Source of the DNA: Desulfobacteraceae bacterium UBA5623 | GTDB lineage: Bacteria > Desulfobacterota > DSM-4660 > Desulfatiglandales > Desulfatiglandaceae | Length of the DNA: 16,539 nt | Assembly (NCBI GenBank): GCA_002424495.1 | Contig: DIKH01000327.1 | Location: forward strand, 5,164-21,702 | Direction: 5' to 3' | Shown: positions 7,399 through 13,767 of the stretch, piece after piece | Layout: each line of letters begins with the position of its first letter | How positions within the stretch are numbered: position 1 is the stretch's first letter | Notes under the pieces: model-generated | Seen by the model: only the letters and a program-made list of their open reading frames with translations | What the model was told of the DNA's origin: nothing | Databases searched by the model: none | Made by a program: the position numbers and the translations under genes

Positions 7399-8976
7399 AT
7401 GAAAAGTCTATGGATTTTTTTGAGTGCGGCTTTTTTGTTTGTTTACTCCACCATGTCGGCCCAGGCTTACACGGTGAGCTTTGATGAATATCCTATAACT
7501 TATTATGCTTATCCCATTACCGAGGAGTACTCATCCCTGGGCATCCACTTCAAGTCCGGCGATGCTGCAACTCCACCACTTCCGGGGATCTCTTCCTTGT
7601 ATGGCGGCACTGTCTTTGATGCCACCAGTTGGGATGGGAGCGTCTTTCCCGTCCTTCCCCCCGTGTCTCAGTACTTAGGCCTTGATAAACCACAGGGAGA
7701 AACCGTAGTAACCGGGATTGCAATTGAATTTGATACCCTAAGCACCCAGCTTAGCTTTGAATATCGCAGGCCCGGCAATAATCTTTACACATACAGCGAT
7801 GTCAACATCTATATGTTCAATACCTCGGTCGCGGTCGATATGGTTCCAGTACACACTGCCTTGATAAAGGCATATACTGACCCATCCAAGAACAAGATTT
7901 CCGATGATGACGGATGGCTCCCCTATTCTGAAAAGAACCTCCCGGAATTCAATCTTGTGGTGTTTTATTCTGACAAGAAGTTTGCTATTGATAATCTGTC
8001 TTATGGCAAAGATGAAGACGGAGATGGCATCACCGGCGATGTGGATAATTGCCCTCACACGCCCGAGGGTGAAGCTGCTGATGCATCTGGCTGTTCGGCC
8101 TCAGAGCGTGATTCGGACGGCGATGGGGTCATGGATGATGAGGATTCCTGCCCTGATACTCCTGCGGAAGAAAACGAAGATGTTGATGTCAACGGATGTT
8201 CCGCTTCTCAACTCGACACAGACGGTGACGGATTTAATAAAGATGTAGACAATTGTCCGACAATCAGCAACCCTGATCAGGCTGATGAAGACGGTGACGG
8301 CATTGGCGATGTTTGCGATAATTGCTCATCATTAGACAATCCCGGTCAACAGGATTTAGATGGCGATGGAATCGGAAACGCTTGTGATACGCCAGATAAG
8401 GCTTCTCTGACATGCCTGGCCGCCAAGGTTAAGGAATCTGCCAATCTATGCAAGGCCATTATGGCATGCGGTTTGAAGGATATTAAAGATTCTCTGAAAG
8501 GCATAGATTCATTTGGTCAATGTGTTGAGGTTAAGGCGGCGCCTAAGTTTGAGGACAAGTGGAGCAATGCGGAAAAGAAAAAGATAAAAGGTGTCGAAGT
8601 CCCTTGTGAAACTATTGACTCACAAGCCGTCAAACAAAATATTTATAATGCACTCGTGAACATCTATGGAATAATCGTCCCTGACGAGAATATGATTGAT
8701 GACAAGGAGGAAAAGGATTCCAACAAATTGGCTCAAGCGCTGCTCAAGTCCGCTGGCAACAAGTGTATCGCTCTACTCAAGGCTGAAAGCGCAAATATCA
8801 AGCAGACTAACGCAACGAAGTTGGAAAATGCAGAGTTAAATGCCGATCGAACTTTCAAAAATGCCTGGTCTAAGGCTTTGCAAAAGGCCAAAAAAGGCCC
8901 GTCAGAATATAATACCGCCAAAATTCAAATCGAAGACATAATTGATCAATTAGTAGAAGATATCTCCGGTATGTAA
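7399..8976 (+). CDS. Secreted protein with thrombospondin type 3 calcium-binding repeats
   Basis: This 525-residue protein has three parts. Residues 1-23 are a Sec signal peptide ending AQA. Residues about 24-205 form a beta-rich domain with blocks shared with the PEP-CTERM protein at 4324: YSSLGIHF (44-51), QLSFEYRRP (117-125) and FNLVVFYSDKKFAIDNLSY (184-202). Residues about 205-332 hold a series of thrombospondin type 3 motifs (DEDGDGITGDVDNCP, DSDGDGVMDDEDSCP, DTDGDGFNKDVDNCP, DEDGDGIGDVCDNC, DLDGDGIGNACD), which bind calcium and stiffen surface proteins. Residues about 335-525 are Lys/Glu-rich, probably helical, with several Cys (e.g. 'TCLAAKV', 'LCKAIMACG'), and match nothing I recognise. 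There is no PEP-CTERM tail, so it is likely released or held by partners. AAGGGG lies close before the ATG. It diverges from the receptor gene, and overlapping promoters suggest joint control. Confidence 0.85.
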   Translation: MKSLWIFLSAAFLFVYSTMSAQAYTVSFDEYPITYYAYPITEEYSSLGIHFKSGDAATPPLPGISSLYGGTVFDATSWDGSVFPVLPPVSQYLGLDKPQGETVVTGIAIEFDTLSTQLSFEYRRPGNNLYTYSDVNIYMFNTSVAVDMVPVHTALIKAYTDPSKNKISDDDGWLPYSEKNLPEFNLVVFYSDKKFAIDNLSYGKDEDGDGITGDVDNCPHTPEGEAADASGCSASERDSDGDGVMDDEDSCPDTPAEENEDVDVNGCSASQLDTDGDGFNKDVDNCPTISNPDQADEDGDGIGDVCDNCSSLDNPGQQDLDGDGIGNACDTPDKASLTCLAAKVKESANLCKAIMACGLKDIKDSLKGIDSFGQCVEVKAAPKFEDKWSNAEKKKIKGVEVPCETIDSQAVKQNIYNALVNIYGIIVPDENMIDDKEEKDSNKLAQALLKSAGNKCIALLKAESANIKQTNATKLENAELNADRTFKNAWSKALQKAKKGPSEYNTAKIQIEDIIDQLVEDISGM

Positions 8977-8995
8977 TGTCGGTAAAACCTATTGC

Positions 8996-9045
8996 AAAGC
9001 CGCGATATGAAGATTATGTAATTATCGAATGAAGCGGCTTTTTTT
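8996..9045 (+). terminator. Intrinsic terminator of the TSP3-repeat gene
   Basis: AAAGCCGC (8996-9003) pairs perfectly with GCGGCTTT (9034-9041) around a 30-nt loop and continues into a run of seven Ts ending at 9045. It starts 20 nt after the stop codon. The loop is long for an intrinsic terminator, but stem and T-run are clear. Confidence 0.75.
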
Positions 9046-9059
9046 GTTGGCGAATCATC

Positions 9060-9185
9060 TTATTAACTGTCTCATAATAGCCTTCTCATTCGTCATGCCG
9101 GACTTGATCCGGCATCCAGAAATCACTGGATTCCGGCCTTCGCCGGAATGACTGTGAGTCTATACAATTATGAGACTATTAATAA
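9060..9185. mobile_element. MITE-like palindromic element
   Basis: Imperfect terminal inverted repeats of about 21 bp bound the element: 9060-9080 matches the reverse complement of 9165-9185 at 18 of 21 bases, with a perfect core GTCTCATAAT at 9069-9078 and its complement at 9167-9176. Inside is a nested palindrome running from GTCATGCCGG (9092) to CCGGAATGAC (9152), with two GC-rich hairpins at about 9097-9113 and 9131-9148. This inner GTCATNCCGG...CCGGAATGAC type of sequence is, from general knowledge, a common dispersed intergenic palindrome in proteobacteria. No transposase is present, so it would be non-autonomous. It lies between the TSP3 gene terminator and tupB, at the right border of the block that separates tupA from tupBC. 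Confidence 0.75.
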
Positions 9186-9268
9186 AAGAGCCAATTATTG
9201 CAATATACGGAAATCAGTTGGCTAAAGGCTAATTGCTAACAGCCCATTAAAAACAATAACGGACCGCC

Positions 9269-9958
9269 ATGGACTTTTTACTTGAAGGTTTTTTTCAGGC
9301 CTTACACCTTTTGTTTACAGGCAATGATGAGACATATTCGGCTATAATGGCCACTCTAAAGGTATCAAGCTGCTCCATGGGCTGTAGCCTTATCATGGGG
9401 ATACCACTTGGTTTTTGCCTGGGCTATTTTGATTTTAAGCGGAAAAAAATTGTCAGGATAATTGTTGATACCCTGATGGCCTTTCCCACAGTGTTTATCG
9501 GTCTTCTGGTTTACGCGCTTCTGACCAATCGCGGCCCCTTGGGTGATATGGGGCTTCTTTTTACCCTGCCTGGCATTGCAATAGGTCAGACCATACTGGC
9601 ATTGCCCATTGTCATTGGGCTGAGCGCAACAGCAGTGGAGGCGATGGATAAACGGCTTCAAATGGCCATTATGTCCCTGGGGGCTGATCGTGGGCAGATG
9701 TTTTTAAGCTGCCTGTGGGAGTGCAGGCACGGGATATTGGCGGGCGCCGTTGCCGCCTATGGACGAGTGATGACAGAGGTGGGCATATCCATGATGGTGG
9801 GAGGAAACATCAAATGGCACACCCGTACTATCACAACAGCCATTGCCCTGGAGACGAACAAAGGTGAATTTGCAATGGGTGTAGCCCTGGGTCTTGTCCT
9901 CCTGGCCATTGCCTTTTGCGTCAATCTGTCCATTTCTTTTTTACGCCGCAGGGCATGA
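9269..9958 (+). CDS. tupB: TupB-like tungstate ABC transporter permease
   Basis: This 229-residue inner-membrane protein forms the channel through which tungstate released by TupA enters the cell. It has five to six hydrophobic segments and the cytoplasmic EAA-type loop that touches the ATPase (AVEAMDKRLQMAIMSLGADR, with G at the expected place). The N-terminal ITYSAIMATLKVS-like opening (ETYSAIMATLKVS) and the later GRVMTEVGISMMVGGNIKWH block are typical of TupB. Length matches the family. The ATG at 9269 has only GGA 6 nt ahead, a weak ribosome site, but the next residues align with the family start. Its stop overlaps the tupC start (ATGA). Its partner tupA is 8.8 kb upstream on the same strand, past an opposite-strand cassette. 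A promoter of its own is not obvious; the MITE-like element lies just upstream. Confidence 0.88.
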   Translation: MDFLLEGFFQALHLLFTGNDETYSAIMATLKVSSCSMGCSLIMGIPLGFCLGYFDFKRKKIVRIIVDTLMAFPTVFIGLLVYALLTNRGPLGDMGLLFTLPGIAIGQTILALPIVIGLSATAVEAMDKRLQMAIMSLGADRGQMFLSCLWECRHGILAGAVAAYGRVMTEVGISMMVGGNIKWHTRTITTAIALETNKGEFAMGVALGLVLLAIAFCVNLSISFLRRRA

Positions 9959-10989
9959 AAGTGGAAACGCCCATTTACGAGATCAGATCACTAACCCACT
10001 TATATGCCGGCAAACCTGTCCTTGATATTAATCATCTACGGATTTCAGATTCCTCCATTGTCGGGATTGTTGGCCCTAATGGAAGCGGAAAGAGCACTCT
10101 TTTAAGGCTGTTGGGCCTGATTGAGAGGCCCAGCAGCGGAGAGATCTATTTTAACGGCCGTCCGGCCAAGCCTTTTTCAAATGATTCCAGATTACATATT
10201 ACGATGCTCCCGCAAGATCCCATACTGATGAAGCGCAGCGTCTCTGGCAATGTCTCCTTTGGTCTTAAGCTGAGGGGCAATCGTGATGATCTTGAGGGCA
10301 GGGTTAATCAAGCCCTCGAAATGGTAGGTCTGGATGCAGGCCAGGCCGGCGAGGATTTTTCAATGCGTCCCTGGTATGCGCTCTCAGGAGGTGAGGTCCA
10401 GCGTGTAGCCCTGGCAGCAAGGCTGGCGCCCAGGCCAAAGGTGCTGCTGTTGGATGAACCAACAGCCAATGTTGACGCCGTAAGCGCCCAGATGATCAAG
10501 GAGGCGGCGATAAAGGCCCGCAAAGAGTGGGGTACAACCCTGATAATTGCAAGCCATGACTGGCAATGGCTCCATGAAATCTGTGACAACATCCTTCACA
10601 TGTTCAGAGGCAAGGTTTTTGGCTCGGGCCGCGAGAACATAATATTTGGACCCTGGCGGAAATTTGAAGATGGGGCATGGGGAAAAATGCTCGCTGACAA
10701 TCAGCGGATACGTGTGCCGGAACCGCCGGATAAGGCATCCGCCGCAATAATTGATGTATTTTCCGTCAGTGAGGATGAGTCCAACAGAGGCCGTGACATT
10801 ATCTGCCTGAGCGGCACTGTCTTGCACCTGTCACTGGACAAAGGGACCGGTCATGTTTTTGTTACGCTGGCAGTGGGCATTCACACCTTCACCATTTCCA
10901 TGACTGATCAACAGATCCAGGCCCAAGGCATATACCCCGGAAAAAGCCTTCGCATTCATTACAGCCCTGATCGGATAAAATGGGTTTGA
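9955..10989 (+). CDS. tupC: TupC-like tungstate ABC transporter ATPase with C-terminal TOBE-like domain
   Basis: This 344-residue cytoplasmic ATPase drives tungstate import with TupB. The nucleotide-binding domain shows Walker A GPNGSGKST, a Q-loop in MLPQDP, signature LSGGE, Walker B VLLLDEPT and an H-loop ASHD. The last 70 or so residues (from about 275) form a separate beta-rich module with LSGTVLHLSLDKG and FTISMTDQQI, which resembles a TOBE/Mop oxyanion-binding domain; in ModC-type ATPases such a domain can bind the oxyanion and inhibit transport, so feedback control by tungstate or molybdate is likely by inference. The ATG at 9955 is chosen: it overlaps the tupB stop as ATGA and has AGGG close ahead, indicating translational coupling. 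An upstream GTG-type extension to 9916 would only read through tupB. The gene is intact. Confidence 0.88.
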   Translation: MKVETPIYEIRSLTHLYAGKPVLDINHLRISDSSIVGIVGPNGSGKSTLLRLLGLIERPSSGEIYFNGRPAKPFSNDSRLHITMLPQDPILMKRSVSGNVSFGLKLRGNRDDLEGRVNQALEMVGLDAGQAGEDFSMRPWYALSGGEVQRVALAARLAPRPKVLLLDEPTANVDAVSAQMIKEAAIKARKEWGTTLIIASHDWQWLHEICDNILHMFRGKVFGSGRENIIFGPWRKFEDGAWGKMLADNQRIRVPEPPDKASAAIIDVFSVSEDESNRGRDIICLSGTVLHLSLDKGTGHVFVTLAVGIHTFTISMTDQQIQAQGIYPGKSLRIHYSPDRIKWV

Positions 10990-11057
10990 AATTCAGCTAT
11001 AGCCACATGAATTATGCTTCAATCTTCAGCGTCGAGGATTGAGAAACTAAAACTTGA

Positions 11058-11192
11058 GTGCGGGGAACAGGGGGTGAGATTATCGAAGGCTCGGAGCTGT
11101 TCGGCAAGGCATTTGAACATCTTATCCTGTTGGAGGTGAGGGCCTTTTTGTCCTATGCCAGCAAAAATACTAAGGGACTCGAAAAATGCTAA
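11058..11192 (+). pseudogene. Remnant of a DUF4143-type ATPase gene
   Basis: A 44-codon open stretch carries ELFGKAFEHLILLEVRAFLS, which resembles the DUF4143 C-terminal domain (typical pattern FGxAFExxIxxEL..Y) of a large family of AAA ATPase proteins of uncertain role, many on mobile or toxin-like loci. No upstream ATPase portion remains, the frame is closed by TGA just before 11058, and the stop lies inside a perfect hairpin. It reads as a leftover of a gene lost between tupC and the thiolase gene. The family call rests on a short match from memory. Confidence 0.5.
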
Positions 11193-11213
11193 TATACCAT
11201 TTTTCGAGTCCCT
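11173..11213. terminator. Perfect 16-bp hairpin between convergent tupC and thiolase genes
   Basis: AGGGACTCGAAAAATG (11173-11188) pairs base for base with CATTTTTCGAGTCCCT (11198-11213) around a 9-nt loop. It ends 5 nt from the thiolase stop and 183 nt after the tupC stop. There is no long U-run outside the stem, but the AAAAA/TTTTT in the stem makes a symmetric, two-way terminator plausible. Confidence 0.6.
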
Positions 11214-11218
11214 AAAGT

Positions 11219-12469
11219 CTATATCATCTCCAGCGCGCAGGCCATTGATATTCCCCCCCCTCCGCAAAGGCTTGCAAGGCCCATGGTTTTGCCTCGTTTT
11301 TTCATGGCATAGAGGAGTGTGACCATTATGCGGCATCCGGTGGAGCCTACCGGGTGACCCAGGCCTATGCCCGAGCCGTTTACGTTTGTGATTTCGCGAT
11401 TCAATTTCAGTTCTTTTTCAACCCCCAGGTACTGTGCGGCAAATGCCTCATTCATCTCAATCAGCTCAAAGTCTTCCATGCTGAAATTGCTCCGCTTGAA
11501 TAAATCATGCACGGCCGGCACCGGGCTTAGCCCCATCACAGACGGATGACATGCCCCCCGGCCTGTGGCCTTTATCCGGGCTATGGGCCTTACACCCAGC
11601 TCCTTTGTCTTTTCAGCGGACATGATGATCATTGCGCTTGAACCGTCGTTGATTCCGGCAGAATTTCCCGCGGTCAGCTTTCCGGCCTTGGGAATAAAGG
11701 CAGGAGGGAGCTTGGCCAACTGGCCCAAGGTCAGCCCCGGCCTGAAATGTTCGTCTTTATCGAACAGGGTTGGTTTGCCGCCCTTTTTTGCCGGTATCTC
11801 TATCGGGACGATTTCTTCCCTGAAATCCCCTTCCACAGTGGCACGCTCCGAATTATTGTGACTGCGAAGTGCGACCTCGTCCATCTCTTCCCTTGTGATG
11901 TTGTGCAACTGGGCGATAAACTCGGCAGTATGTCCCATGTTGTAAGGTTTACCCCTGAAAAGCTCAAGCGGCATGCCCTCTTTTACCGGGCCTTCTTCCG
12001 GGTGAGGAAAGTGATATGACCCGCAAAACTGGGCATGAATCAGGGCGTCCACAAGGCTTGCATCTCCCAGACGCAGACCCCATCTTGCCCCCGGCGCGAT
12101 AAAAGGAATCCCTGACATCTGTTCCACTCCCCCTGCTAGGATGATATCCGCCATATCCGCCTGGATCATGGCCATGCCGGAGACAACCGCGTCCATAGCG
12201 GAGATGCATACGCGATTAATTGTAACAGCTGGGACATGTTCGGGTATGCCTGCCATGATTGCAGAGACCCGGGCAACGTTTAAGGCGTCAATGGGTTCGA
12301 CGCAGCATCCGAAGCGCACATCATCAATCATCCCCGGTTCAATGCCGGCGCGTGTTATGGCCTCTTTCATGGTTATGCAGGCCATTTTTTCGGGACTGAC
12401 ATCTTTAAGGGTTCCACCAAATGTGCCGATTGCTGTTCGGCAGGCAGATACAATGACGACTTCCTTCAT
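11219..12469 (-). CDS. Thiolase family protein (acetyl-CoA acetyltransferase)
   Basis: Thiolases join two acetyl-CoA to acetoacetyl-CoA or cleave 3-ketoacyl-CoA. All catalytic positions are present in the 416-residue protein: nucleophile Cys88 in NRVCISAM, Asn340 in NEAF, His372 in GLGHPVGSTG and Cys402 in SLCGGGG. The nucleophile motif is a little unusual, with Ala at residue 91 where Gly is usual (C-x-S-A rather than C-x-S-G). Length exceeds the usual 390 by about 25, mostly in a loop around residues 125-175. The ATG at 12469 is preferred because AGGA lies 7 nt ahead; a TTG at 12493 has no such site. It is a single gene between a terminator and a hairpin, with no other beta-oxidation genes nearby, so whether it acts in synthesis, ketone-body-like metabolism or fatty-acid breakdown is open. 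Confidence 0.92.
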   Translation of the reverse strand: MKEVVIVSACRTAIGTFGGTLKDVSPEKMACITMKEAITRAGIEPGMIDDVRFGCCVEPIDALNVARVSAIMAGIPEHVPAVTINRVCISAMDAVVSGMAMIQADMADIILAGGVEQMSGIPFIAPGARWGLRLGDASLVDALIHAQFCGSYHFPHPEEGPVKEGMPLELFRGKPYNMGHTAEFIAQLHNITREEMDEVALRSHNNSERATVEGDFREEIVPIEIPAKKGGKPTLFDKDEHFRPGLTLGQLAKLPPAFIPKAGKLTAGNSAGINDGSSAMIIMSAEKTKELGVRPIARIKATGRGACHPSVMGLSPVPAVHDLFKRSNFSMEDFELIEMNEAFAAQYLGVEKELKLNREITNVNGSGIGLGHPVGSTGCRIMVTLLYAMKKRGKTMGLASLCGGGGISMACALEMI

Positions 12470-12503
12470 CTTAAGTTCCTGTGGTGTACTCAATAAAGTA
12501 AAA

Positions 12504-12531
12504 AAAAAGCCCCCTCGCCGGGGGGCTTTTT
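12504..12531 (-). terminator. Strong intrinsic terminator after the small basic gene
   Basis: AAAAAGCCCCC (12504-12514) pairs with GGGGGCTTTTT (12521-12531) around a 6-nt loop. On the minus strand it continues into about nine Us. It lies 66 nt after the small gene's stop and only 35 nt before the thiolase start, so thiolase expression needs read-through or a very close promoter. By symmetry it can also stop plus-strand RNA. Confidence 0.85.
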
Positions 12532-12596
12532 GAAGATAGAAACTTTATTGCAATCTATAATTGAACTTGTCAAACAACGATGTGGCAGACTTACCT

Positions 12597-12731
12597 CTAT
12601 TCCTTGGAAGGCAATTCTCTCAGGATTTCGATATTTTCCTGGATGCGCTTGTGATTTTTTTTGAGATTGGCCTTGTTGGGCTTGGCTTTGTTTGCACGAA
12701 TTATTTTGGTCCGTTTTCTGTTTGAACTCAT
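12597..12731 (-). CDS. Small highly basic protein of unknown function (44 aa)
   Basis: This short gene begins at the ATG at 12731, with AAGGAG 8 nt upstream and a well-formed promoter ahead. A longer reading to 12875 would run through the promoter and is rejected. The product opens MSSNRKRTKIIRANKAKPNK and contains 14 Lys/Arg in 44 residues, with almost all acidic residues in the C-terminal third (IQENIEILRELPSKE). There is no signal peptide or membrane segment. The charge pattern suggests RNA or ribosome binding, but this is inference and I do not recognise a named family. A strong terminator follows 66 nt after the stop, so it forms its own transcription unit. Signals this strong for a 135-nt gene argue that it is real and probably well expressed. 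Confidence 0.75.
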   Translation of the reverse strand: MSSNRKRTKIIRANKAKPNKANLKKNHKRIQENIEILRELPSKE

Positions 12732-12771
12732 TTTGGTATCTCCTTCTACTGAAAGACTAAACAAGTTAGAC

Positions 12772-12800
12772 AATATATATTTCAGTGAAAATTCTGTCAA
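12772..12800 (-). promoter_or_regulatory. Sigma-70-like promoter of the small basic gene
   Basis: On the minus strand: TTGACA (12800-12795), 17-nt spacer, TATATT (12777-12772). Both boxes are near consensus and spacing is ideal. RNA would start near 12765, leaving a leader of about 33 nt with the AAGGAG site. Confidence 0.7.
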
Positions 12801-12879
12801 GAATAAACCTCGGCATGGCAATAATAATAACTGATCAGGAGCCAGCATATAGAAATCGGAACGAAGACGATCCATCCTA

Positions 12880-12908
12880 TTGATTTATTAATCTTTACCT
12901 GATAATTT
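12880..12908 (+). promoter_or_regulatory. Possible promoter for rmlC
   Basis: TTGATT (12880-12885), 17-nt spacer, TAATTT (12903-12908), about 41 nt before the rmlC ATG. The -10 box is weak, so this is only a candidate. Confidence 0.3.
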
Positions 12909-12949
12909 TGGCACCGGATCTTGCCAATGGCCGCAAAAGGAGAAAAGCC

Positions 12950-13522
12950 ATGCCCATACGATTCACCGAGACAATATTTTCAGGGGTTACAATTATTGAG
13001 CCGCAGGTATTTAGAGACAATAGGGGTCTTTTTTGGGAGACCTTTCACCTCGGAAAATATGCTGAAGCAGGGATTGATCGGGCATTTGTCCAGGATAACC
13101 ACTCACATTCCAGCCGAGATACGGTCCGGGGACTTCACTATCAGATCAAGCATGCCCAAGGCAAGCTGGTTTATGTTGTTATTGGTGAGATATTTGACGT
13201 CGCTGTGGACATCCGCCGTGGGTCCCCTACATTCGGAAAGTGGTTAGGCCTCATACTTTCAGAAGAAAATAAAAAGCAGCTCTATATACCAGAGGGTTTT
13301 GCCCACGGCTTCTGCGTGTTGAGTGAAACTGCGGATATAATGTACAAGTGTACTGATTTCTATTTCCCTGAGGATGAAGGAGGGATCTTATGGGCTGACC
13401 CTGAATTAGGTATTGACTGGCCGGTAAAAAACCCGATTATATCGGAAAAAGATCTCCGGAATCCAACACTAAAAGATGTGCCATTGGATCGTTTACCATC
13501 TTACCAAGGACAGCGGCCCTAA
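12950..13522 (+). CDS. rfbC: dTDP-4-dehydrorhamnose 3,5-epimerase
   Basis: This cytoplasmic enzyme (RmlC) epimerises dTDP-4-keto-6-deoxyglucose at C3 and C5, the third step of dTDP-L-rhamnose synthesis for lipopolysaccharide or other surface glycans. The 190-residue protein is complete and typical in length. Landmarks include FRDNRGLFWETF (21-32), VRGLHYQ (59-65) with catalytic His63, GEIFDVAVDIRRGSPTFGKW (79-98), IPEGFAHGFCVLS (113-125) with His119, the YKC tyrosine at 132 and WADPELGIDWP near the end. The ATG at 12950 has AGGAG about 8 nt upstream; an earlier ATG-like start at 12908 would add 14 unrelated residues. The other rml genes (A, B, D) are not in the window, so it stands alone on the genome here, next to decayed genes. 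Confidence 0.95.
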   Translation: MPIRFTETIFSGVTIIEPQVFRDNRGLFWETFHLGKYAEAGIDRAFVQDNHSHSSRDTVRGLHYQIKHAQGKLVYVVIGEIFDVAVDIRRGSPTFGKWLGLILSEENKKQLYIPEGFAHGFCVLSETADIMYKCTDFYFPEDEGGILWADPELGIDWPVKNPIISEKDLRNPTLKDVPLDRLPSYQGQRP

Positions 13523-13584
13523 CCGCTTATTAAGGGCAGCCTCCTGGAGAGTATTTTAAGCCTTACAATCCATAGTTAGCCGGG

Positions 13585-13716
13585 ATGGTTCCGGATCATA
13601 CTCCCTTCGGTCCACCAACTGAACTCTGGGATTGGGGTCATAGAAAAATCATTATTCCTTATGTCCCGCCTGAGGTTGAATACTCCACCGCGGATATATC
13701 CCTCTGGCCTTGCTAG
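13585..13716 (+). pseudogene. Short ORF in frame with the following hydrolase, closed by an amber codon
   Basis: A 43-codon ORF (MVPDHTPFGPPTELWDWG at its start, then KIIIPYVPPEVEYSTADIS) ends at TAG 13714-13716. The same frame then stays open for 17 codons up to the ATG of the hydrolase at 13768. There is no ribosome site before the ATG at 13585. Its composition looks protein-like, but I do not recognise the family. It may be the remains of a longer gene, a separate fragment, or chance. Confidence 0.35.
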
Positions 13717-13767
13717 AATCATTTTTTTAAAGTCTATGGACATTCAAATCACTATAACGGGAATCTT

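Noticed and set aside
9092..9152. CRISPR-like repeat in the palindromic stretch
   Set aside because: There is one nested palindrome with no regular repeat-spacer series and no cas genes.
11019..11336. 105-residue minus-strand ORF extending from the thiolase end into the gap
   Set aside because: It overlaps the thiolase 3' end out of frame and is antisense to the DUF4143-like remnant; no ribosome site was seen.
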